From NCBI GenBank assembly GCA_021796135.1, contig JAJYOQ010000075.1, forward strand, positions 1-12,875: a DNA stretch of 12,875 nt. The letters run 5' to 3'. Source of the stretch: Bacteroidota bacterium. Its GTDB lineage: Bacteria > Bacteroidota > Ignavibacteria > Ignavibacteriales > Ignavibacteriaceae. Each line of letters begins with the position of its first letter. The stretch's first letter is position 1. A model generated the notes under the pieces. The model searched no databases, was not told the origin of the DNA, and worked only from the letters and a program-made list of their open reading frames with translations. Both the position numbers and the translations under genes were made by a program. Positions 7,488 to 12,875 of the stretch are shown piece by piece.

Positions 7488-9533
7488 ATGCACCAAAAGA
7501 TTGCAATTACATTTTTTATTTTACTTTTTTTATCTGCAAATGTTTTTTGTCAGGAGCAAAAAGGGCTTGAGCTAGCTTCAATTAATTTTACCGGGAATAA
7601 TTCCTTTTCTTCTACAAAACTCCAGGAAATCATAGTCAGCAAACAATCTCCTTCCTGGATCTGGCAGTTTCTAAATTCTTTCACCAGTTTCGGTAAAGGA
7701 CCCGAATATTTTGATTCTGCTTCGATAGGGCTGGATTTATTGTCATTGCATGATTTTTATAAAGCAAATGGGTTTTTTAATGCACAAATTACTTCTTCAT
7801 ATAAAATAGACACTTCTAATTCGAAAGTTTCACTTTTATATACAATTAAAGAAGGCAATCCTTACACTTATGGCGTATTAAATTTTATTGGTTTAAGAAG
7901 AGTAAGACCGGAAATTGTAAATGAGCTTTATGGTAAACTTAAATTTGACCCAAAAGCACGTTATTCGGAAGAAAATATTCACGACAATGTGAATAGGGCA
8001 TTATCAGTATTGATGAATGAAGGCTATATGCTAGCATCATTCGACAGCTCGGTGGCAATAATTGAGAGTTCTGATTTTAAGGTAAATCTTAATATATATA
8101 TACACACAGGCAAGCAATTTAAGATTAGCAAAATTAACATTGAAAAATCCGGTAACGGTAGTGAATTAGTAAGCGACAAATTGCTTCGGGAAATTACCGC
8201 AATTAATCCGGGAGATTTTTATGATCAGGAGAAAATTCAAATAAGTCAATACCGCCTAGCCCGTACGGGTCTTTTCAATACCGTTTTATTAAACCCATCG
8301 ATTTCCGATACATCTAATAATACAGTACCCTTATCATTAAGCGGAAATATCGGGAATCTAAATGAAATGGCGCCGGAAATTGTTATGGATAATCAGCGTG
8401 AAGCATTTAATTTAGGTCTTGGCGCAAACTTCGTTAAAAAAAATCTTTTCGGCGATGCAAGGGTACTTACTTTAAACGTAAAAGGTGAAATCCTTGATAT
8501 AGTTCATTTCAATTATAATGATTTTTTTAGAAGTCATTCAGCCCGGGATTCAACATTTCAAGGAACATTTGAATCCTCGCTTTTGCTGCAGCAGCCGTAT
8601 TTATTTCAAAGACCCATTACAACGAGTTTGGAACTTTATATCCAATCAATTACTCAGAACATGTCAAAAATAAATACATATGGTTCAAAGCTCAGTCTTG
8701 ATTTCGAAATGCCTTATTATACATATATATCATTGCTAAAACCTTATTTTATATTTGAATATGTCCAGTATTCACCTAACCTTAATAATCCAAATATTTC
8801 ATTGAAGTCAAACAGTACAACATCAATAATCGGTACGCAATTTGGGTCTGCTAAATCGAACAATATAATGTTCCCTACAAAAGGCGACAACTTATCATTC
8901 ATTATGGAAGGTGCATCATCAGTAACAAATTTTCATGCTAATGAATTCTTAAGTCAAAGTAATACATATAATACTATTGATGAAACACAGCGTGCGCTTT
9001 TCTACAAGCTACAAGGGACTTCCGCATTTTACCTGCCTATTTCTAATGACGGTAATGCCACATTAGCTATTAAGTTTGAAACCGGATTTATTCAAACCGT
9101 ATCGGGAGGTTACAACGTTATACCTCCAAATCAAACTTTTTTTGCAGGAGGAAGTAATTCTATCAGGGGCTGGAGAGGGAGGGAATTAGTTCCGCATGAT
9201 TCAATTAAATATTTTGGTGTTACCCTCACAGATTCACTTCGGGGCGGAACTTTTCTATTGGACGGATCTTTTGAATTCAGAAGAAAGTTTATGCCGAAAG
9301 TTGGCTTTGTCTTATTCACTGATTATGGAAATACCTGGAACGGATACCGTTCTTTTCGTTTTGATCAAGTAGCAATAGCAGCCGGTTTTGGTTTCAGATA
9401 TTATTCTCAAATTGCTCCATTTCGAGTCGATTTCGGCTTTAAATGCTATGATCCTGCAGATAAAAGGACAATTTTGAAAAAATCAGTTTTTAAGCAAATG
9501 GAAATTCATTTTGGAATCGGAGAAGCGTTCTAA
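7488..9533 (+). CDS. Omp85-superfamily outer-membrane protein (BamA/TamA-like)
   Basis: This protein is predicted to sit in the outer membrane and help insert or export other proteins. A signal peptide (about 1-21) has a basic start, a hydrophobic core and a VFC-Q junction that fits signal peptidase I better than a lipobox. Residues about 27-290 look like roughly three POTRA repeats, with segments such as ASINFTGNNSFS and YTYGVLNFIGLRRV and the pattern FYKANGFFNAQI. From about 300 the sequence becomes alternating beta strand, as in a 16-strand bacterial surface antigen (D15) barrel. GGSNSIRGW (554-562) is the loop-6 motif, with R560 the conserved arginine of VRGF/Y. The chain ends in phenylalanine, the usual outer-membrane beta-signal. 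At 681 residues it is nearer TamA (about 580, three POTRAs) than Bacteroidota BamA (about 800 or more, five POTRAs). It may be an extra family member. The neighbours give no functional hint. Confidence 0.88.
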   Translation: MHQKIAITFFILLFLSANVFCQEQKGLELASINFTGNNSFSSTKLQEIIVSKQSPSWIWQFLNSFTSFGKGPEYFDSASIGLDLLSLHDFYKANGFFNAQITSSYKIDTSNSKVSLLYTIKEGNPYTYGVLNFIGLRRVRPEIVNELYGKLKFDPKARYSEENIHDNVNRALSVLMNEGYMLASFDSSVAIIESSDFKVNLNIYIHTGKQFKISKINIEKSGNGSELVSDKLLREITAINPGDFYDQEKIQISQYRLARTGLFNTVLLNPSISDTSNNTVPLSLSGNIGNLNEMAPEIVMDNQREAFNLGLGANFVKKNLFGDARVLTLNVKGEILDIVHFNYNDFFRSHSARDSTFQGTFESSLLLQQPYLFQRPITTSLELYIQSITQNMSKINTYGSKLSLDFEMPYYTYISLLKPYFIFEYVQYSPNLNNPNISLKSNSTTSIIGTQFGSAKSNNIMFPTKGDNLSFIMEGASSVTNFHANEFLSQSNTYNTIDETQRALFYKLQGTSAFYLPISNDGNATLAIKFETGFIQTVSGGYNVIPPNQTFFAGGSNSIRGWRGRELVPHDSIKYFGVTLTDSLRGGTFLLDGSFEFRRKFMPKVGFVLFTDYGNTWNGYRSFRFDQVAIAAGFGFRYYSQIAPFRVDFGFKCYDPADKRTILKKSVFKQMEIHFGIGEAF

Positions 9534-9548
9534 GCCATTAATTGATAT

Positions 9549-9580
9549 TTTGTTTACCAACCATAAAATTGCTATTTTTG
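9549..9580 (+). promoter_or_regulatory. Bacteroidota-type promoter for the yicC-gmk-rpoZ operon
   Basis: TTTG at 9549-9552 and TATTTTTG at 9573-9580 are separated by 20 bases. Both match the Bacteroidota primary-sigma consensus (TTTG, 19-21 bases, TAnnTTTG) exactly. Transcription would start near 9587, leaving a leader of about 16 bases that contains AAGGAA (9593-9598) as ribosome binding site for the ATG at 9603. The position between two unrelated gene groups supports a real promoter, but chance matches are possible in AT-rich DNA. Confidence 0.6.
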
Positions 9581-9602
9581 TATTCTTTTTAAAAGGAATC
9601 TT

Positions 9603-10475
9603 ATGATTTTTAGTATGACCGGCTACGGCAAAGGTTCTGCTCAAAATGAAAATTTTACATCTGAAGCAGAAGTTAAAAGTGTTAACAGCCGATTTCTTGA
9701 AATATCTTTAAAACTCCCGTCTTCGTTGATGAATCGCGAATATGAAATCCGCGAATTTATCAAATCAAAGATTGCAAGAGGAAAGTTATCTGTGTTTATC
9801 CTTTTGAAAAATAACGGATCGGATAATAATTCTCTGTTTGTCAACAAAGAAAAATTAAAAAATTATTTATCTCAGGTTAAAGAGTTAAAAAAAGCTGCTA
9901 AGATAAATGAAAAAATTAAACTCGAACATCTTTTATACAATAAGGATATTTTTTCTGCTCCCGAATTAGATTTAAGTGATTCTGAATTTGATCTTGTTAA
10001 AACCGCTTTAAGCACTGCTCTAGCTGAATTACTAAAGATGAAAAAGAGCGAAGGGAAAGAACTCGGGAAAGATCTCATAAGCAGGATTAAACTTATTGAA
10101 GAAAAATTAACAATAATTGAAAATGAATCCAAACTTAGTGTTAATGATTATTTCTCAAAGCTTAAAGAAAGGATCTCGACACTACTTGCTGATTTACCAG
10201 CTGATAATGATAGACTAAATCAGGAATTAGCCATTATAGCCGATAAGGCAGATATTACTGAAGAATCGGTAAGGTTAAGAAGTCATTTAAAGTTTTTTAT
10301 AGAAAGCTTAAATGAAGCTGAACCCGGGAGAAAATTAAATTTTCTCTGCCAGGAAATGAATCGCGAATCAAATACCATATCTTCTAAGACAATATCAACA
10401 TTAATTACTCATAGCTCTGTATTGATCAAGGAAGAAATAGAAAAGATCAGAGAACAGATCCAAAATATTGAGTAA
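9603..10475 (+). CDS. yicC: YicC/YloC family endoribonuclease
   Basis: The protein belongs to the YicC family by both its conserved ends. The start, MIFSMTGYGKG followed by EVKSVNSRFLEISLKLP (27-43), is the YicC-like N-terminal domain. The end, GRKLNFLCQEMNRESNTI and then IKEEIEKIREQIQNIE, is the DUF1732 domain and is nearly identical to the family pattern. The 290-residue length is normal. E. coli YicC and B. subtilis YloC have been reported as endoribonucleases, YicC in connection with decay of the small RNA RyhB. The role in this lineage is unknown. The middle (about 80-210) is rich in lysine, glutamate and leucine and is probably helical. It heads the yicC-gmk-rpoZ-coaBC string found in many bacteria and follows a good promoter. 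Its stop codon lies one codon before the gmk start, in the same frame. Confidence 0.93.
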   Translation: MIFSMTGYGKGSAQNENFTSEAEVKSVNSRFLEISLKLPSSLMNREYEIREFIKSKIARGKLSVFILLKNNGSDNNSLFVNKEKLKNYLSQVKELKKAAKINEKIKLEHLLYNKDIFSAPELDLSDSEFDLVKTALSTALAELLKMKKSEGKELGKDLISRIKLIEEKLTIIENESKLSVNDYFSKLKERISTLLADLPADNDRLNQELAIIADKADITEESVRLRSHLKFFIESLNEAEPGRKLNFLCQEMNRESNTISSKTISTLITHSSVLIKEEIEKIREQIQNIE

Positions 10476-10478
10476 TAT

Positions 10479-11054
10479 TTGAAAAAAGTAAAAGGAAAAA
10501 TTATTGCAGTTTCTGCTCCCAGCGGAGCGGGAAAAACGACAATTGTTAAGCAAATGTTAAAGCTGTTCCCTGAAATTATCTTTTCGGTATCAGCAACAAC
10601 CCGCTCAAAAAGACCGGGCGAAATTAATGGTAAAGATTATTTTTTTATTTCCGAGGATGAGTTTAAGGAAAAAATTAAAAATAATGAGTTTATAGAGTGG
10701 GAGAGATTTTACGATTATTATTACGGTACTTATAAATATTTTATTGATGAAATAACCGAACAAAATAAAGCTATAATCCTTGAAGTAGACGTTAAAGGCG
10801 CTTTACAATTAAAGAAAATATATCCCGAAGCGAAGCTTATATTTATATATCCTCCAAGCAGTAAGGAACTAATTAATAGATTAAAAAATAGAAAAACAGA
10901 GACTGCAGCAGATTTTGATAAAAGGATTAAGAGAGCAAAAATGGAGTTGAGTCTTAAGGATAAATTTGATTATTTTGTAGAAAATAATGATTTAGATAAA
11001 GCAATTTTAGAAACAAGAAGAATTATTAAAAATATATTAACGGAGAAAAGTTAA
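10479..11054 (+). CDS. gmk: Guanylate kinase
   Basis: Guanylate kinase phosphorylates GMP (and dGMP) to GDP with ATP in the cytoplasm. The P-loop is APSGAGKTT (13-21). The GMP-binding region is SATTRSKRPGE (38-48) followed by GKDYFF (51-56). LEVDVKGALQLKK and the lid-side segment around RKTETAADFDKRI are also typical, and 191 residues is within the usual size. The start must be the TTG at 10479. An in-frame stop (10473-10475, the end of yicC) lies just upstream, and the first internal ATG falls after the P-loop. No Shine-Dalgarno sequence is visible before the TTG, so translation probably depends on ribosomes finishing yicC. The YYYGTYK segment departs somewhat from the common GNYYGTPK. rpoZ begins directly after its stop. 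Confidence 0.95.
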   Translation: MKKVKGKIIAVSAPSGAGKTTIVKQMLKLFPEIIFSVSATTRSKRPGEINGKDYFFISEDEFKEKIKNNEFIEWERFYDYYYGTYKYFIDEITEQNKAIILEVDVKGALQLKKIYPEAKLIFIYPPSSKELINRLKNRKTETAADFDKRIKRAKMELSLKDKFDYFVENNDLDKAILETRRIIKNILTEKS

Positions 11055-11342
11055 ATGCAAATTGAACCAGTTGATCTGCGTGTCATAGATAAGGAAACAG
11101 CAAACGTTTATGAAGCTATTATTGTAGCCTCAAAAAGAGCCAGGCAGATAAATGACGAAAATAAAATTGAGTACAATGCTCAAATAGCTACAATTCCGCC
11201 ACCGGCAGTAGAGGATGACAGCGAAGATATTGAAAACCCGGCTCAACTTAAAATAGCTTTGGATTTTGAGAAAAAAGAAAAACCTCAAATTCAGGCATTA
11301 CATGAACTGCTTGCCGGAAAAACGAAATACCGTTATAAATAG
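11055..11342 (+). CDS. rpoZ: DNA-directed RNA polymerase omega subunit
   Basis: Omega is the small RNA polymerase subunit that binds the beta' C-terminal region and aids assembly. The diagnostic segment is NVYEAIIVASKRARQIN (about 16-32), the conserved helix with the KRARQI pattern. At 95 residues the length is usual. An acidic linker (about 54-62) separates this core from a C-terminal ALHELLAGKTKY tail. A similar tail is, to my knowledge, frequent in Bacteroidota/Chlorobiota omega proteins. The ATG follows the gmk stop with no gap, and GGAGAA (11042-11047, inside gmk) lies 7 bases upstream as ribosome binding site. Its place between gmk and coaBC matches the common bacterial arrangement and strengthens the call. 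Confidence 0.9.
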   Translation: MQIEPVDLRVIDKETANVYEAIIVASKRARQINDENKIEYNAQIATIPPPAVEDDSEDIENPAQLKIALDFEKKEKPQIQALHELLAGKTKYRYK

Positions 11343-11360
11343 TTATTAGACTTCTTTTTT

Positions 11361-11374
11361 CGCATTAAAATGCG
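11361..11374 (+). terminator. Small hairpin after rpoZ, weak terminator candidate
   Basis: CGCAT and ATGCG (11361-11365 with 11370-11374) form a 5-base-pair stem with a TAAA loop, extended by one T-A pair outside. The following AUAGUUUU is only a partial U tract. It could reduce read-through from rpoZ into coaBC, but the stem is short. The rest of the 75-base gap holds no clear promoter. A TACTTTG at 11382-11388 is one base short of the -7 consensus and lacks an upstream partner. Confidence 0.3.
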
Positions 11375-11417
11375 ATAGTTTTACTTTGCTTTTCAATTCA
11401 ATAAAACCAGGCAGCTA

Positions 11418-12632
11418 ATGGAAAAAGATATGTTCGCAGGCAAAAAAATTCTTTTAGGCGTTACCGGGTGTATTGCAGCGTATAAATCAGCTTATTTAAT
11501 TCGAGAATTCGTTAAACGCGGTGCAGAAGTTAAAGTTGTCATGACTCCTTCGGCAGCTGAATTTATTTCACCGCTTACCTTGTCTGCCCTTTCCAAAAAC
11601 AATGTAGTTACAAATACTTTTACTCCCGTCAATACCGGAAAACAATTTCAATCCACCTGGCACATAGATTATGCAGTTTGGGCTGATTTAATGATAATAG
11701 CCCCCGCTACTGTAAATACGATAGCCAAAATAGTACATGGAATTGCAGACAATGCTTTGACTACATTAGCTATCGCCAGAAGATCTCCATTGCTAATTGC
11801 TCCCGCAGCCGATACGGACATGTACGAAAATAAAATTACTAAAGAGAACATTAACAGACTTAAAGAGTATGGCTGTTTTATAGTTGATTCGGAAAGCGGA
11901 GAACTAGCTAGCGGACTTTCGGGTTCCGGCAGATTAGCAGATAATTCCAAAATTATAGATGCTGCTGAATTAATACTTTCCGGATATTCAAAAGACTTAG
12001 CCGGCAAAAATATTTTAGTAACTGCGGGTCCGACATTTGAAGATATTGACCCTGTAAGATTTATCGGGAATCGTTCATCAGGAAAAATGGGCTATCAAAT
12101 TGCAAAAGCTGCCTTCCTTAGGGGCGCTAATGTAACACTCATTTCGGGACCGTCAAATGAAAAAATTTATCAGGAAGTCAAGCTAATTAAGATTCGTTCA
12201 GCTAAAGAAATGAAGAATATAGTTGATATAGAATTTGGGAATAATGATGTCCTGATTATGGCAGCAGCAGTAGCCGATTATACACCGGCAAGTATATCAC
12301 CTAAAAAAATTAAAAAAGAAGAAAAACTTTCTTCAATTGAATTGGAATTAACTGAAGATATTCTGGCATCGGTTAAGAAAAATAATAAAATTGTTATTGG
12401 TTTTGCTCTTGAAACGGATAATGAGTTAAATAATGCAGGGAAGAAATTAAAATCAAAGAATCTCGATCTTATAGTATTAAATTCTCTCAGAGACAAGCAA
12501 AGCGGATTTGAAACCGATACTAATAAAATCACGATAATTAATAATTCCGGAGAAATAAATAATTTCGATTTGCAGACCAAATTTCAAGCTGCTAATATTA
12601 TTTTATCACAGCTTAGTAAAATTAAAAAGTAA
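11418..12632 (+). CDS. coaBC: Phosphopantothenoylcysteine synthetase/decarboxylase (CoaBC)
   Basis: This bifunctional coenzyme A enzyme joins cysteine to 4'-phosphopantothenate using CTP, then decarboxylates the product with FMN. The flavoprotein CoaC half (about 1-185) begins KILLGVTGCIAAYKS. It has the catalytic histidine at H82 in WHIDYA and the FMN-site segment IAPATVNTIAKI. The CoaB half (about 190-404) shows LVTAGPTFEDIDPVRFIGNRSSGKMG, MAAAVADYTP, KKIKKEEK and the IGFALETD then KNLDLIVLNS pattern. Two E. coli-type catalytic positions of CoaC differ: PxMNxxMW reads PAADTDMY (129-136, D132 for Asn125), and the ACGD cysteine is serine (ASGL, S165). I recall both changes as common in Bacteroidota homologues, so the enzyme is probably active. 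The ATG at 11418 follows an AGG (11409-11411). A start at codon 5 is also possible. Confidence 0.95.
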   Translation: MEKDMFAGKKILLGVTGCIAAYKSAYLIREFVKRGAEVKVVMTPSAAEFISPLTLSALSKNNVVTNTFTPVNTGKQFQSTWHIDYAVWADLMIIAPATVNTIAKIVHGIADNALTTLAIARRSPLLIAPAADTDMYENKITKENINRLKEYGCFIVDSESGELASGLSGSGRLADNSKIIDAAELILSGYSKDLAGKNILVTAGPTFEDIDPVRFIGNRSSGKMGYQIAKAAFLRGANVTLISGPSNEKIYQEVKLIKIRSAKEMKNIVDIEFGNNDVLIMAAAVADYTPASISPKKIKKEEKLSSIELELTEDILASVKKNNKIVIGFALETDNELNNAGKKLKSKNLDLIVLNSLRDKQSGFETDTNKITIINNSGEINNFDLQTKFQAANIILSQLSKIKK

Positions 12633-12645
12633 TTAGTAATCCTTC

Positions 12646-12875
12646 ATGGACAACATAATATTAAATCTTCTTGAGCAATCACTACTTGATCAAAAAGAAG
12701 CATTCGGCGATGAATTATTTACGAATAATGTTAATGTCAGAAAAACAGAAATTCAATTTGAACCAAAGAAAGAAGTAATCGAACTGATAAAAGATAAATC
12801 CTTAAAATCTCCCGATTCATCTTCTGAAAAAGAAGAATGGCAGTCTGCAAGCACACTAGAATTATTAAATAGCCA
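12646..12875 (+). CDS. Unidentified gene, 5' end only
   Basis: An open frame starts at ATG 12646, 13 bases after coaBC, with an in-frame stop at 12637-12639 just upstream, and runs past the window edge. The 76 visible residues begin MDNIILNLLEQSLLDQKEAFG. They are mostly charged and hydrophilic, with a lysine- and serine-rich stretch (about 46-62), then EEWQSASTLELLNSQ at the edge. There is no signal peptide, membrane segment or recognised domain, and no clear Shine-Dalgarno sequence. The final residues recall the lead-in to the cysteine cluster of family 4 uracil-DNA glycosylases, where a low-complexity N-terminal extension precedes a 'sLeeL' segment. That is only a guess. In Firmicutes priA often follows coaBC, but this start does not look like PriA. 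Confidence 0.6.
   Translation, partial: MDNIILNLLEQSLLDQKEAFGDELFTNNVNVRKTEIQFEPKKEVIELIKDKSLKSPDSSSEKEEWQSASTLELLNS

Noticed and set aside
7488..7560. Possible lipoprotein signal (cysteine at residue 21) in the Omp85 protein.
   Set aside because: The residues before the cysteine (NVF) do not fit a lipobox. Cleavage by signal peptidase I before the following Gln is more likely, and Omp85 proteins are not usually lipidated.

Overview
The window is an AT-rich bacterial chromosome segment in which every supported gene lies on the + strand. The gene content, the TTTG/TAnnTTTG-type promoter and the CoaBC active-site variants suggest the Bacteroidota/Chlorobiota/Ignavibacteria superphylum, perhaps an Ignavibacteria-like organism. 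This placement is an inference from features, not a database result. I see no mobile element, CRISPR array, tRNA or rRNA. Gene density is high, and the longest gene-free stretch is about 139 bases (7349-7487).

Region 1 (about 2-7348) is a fatty-acid degradation cluster. It opens with the 3' end of a long-chain acyl-CoA synthetase. Next come a FadN-type 3-hydroxyacyl-CoA dehydrogenase/enoyl-CoA hydratase fusion, a FadA thiolase and a large FadE-type acyl-CoA dehydrogenase, in the same fadN-fadA-fadE order as Bacillus subtilis. After a strong intergenic hairpin come an SDR-type 2,4-dienoyl-CoA reductase and a hotdog acyl-CoA thioesterase. Together these cover activation, all four steps of the beta-oxidation spiral, and an accessory module for unsaturated acyl chains. 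No electron-transfer flavoprotein or fad regulator is in view.

Region 2 (7349-9533) is an intergenic stretch with candidate promoters, then a secreted Omp85-superfamily outer-membrane protein (POTRA repeats plus a 16-strand-type barrel). This shows that the cell has an outer membrane.

Region 3 (about 9549-12875) starts at a near-consensus Bacteroidota-type promoter. It carries the widely conserved housekeeping string yicC-gmk-rpoZ-coaBC, followed by the 5' end of an unidentified gene. yicC, gmk and rpoZ are packed head to tail in one shared reading frame, separated only by stop codons. gmk begins at a TTG codon and probably depends on translational coupling.

The window looks mostly like ordinary core metabolism. 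I did not find a convincing undescribed system. The points most worth a second look are the hairpin that carries a perfect Shine-Dalgarno sequence, the double replacement of E. coli-type catalytic residues in the CoaC half of CoaBC, the unsaturated-fatty-acid module, and the one-frame arrangement of yicC-gmk-rpoZ.
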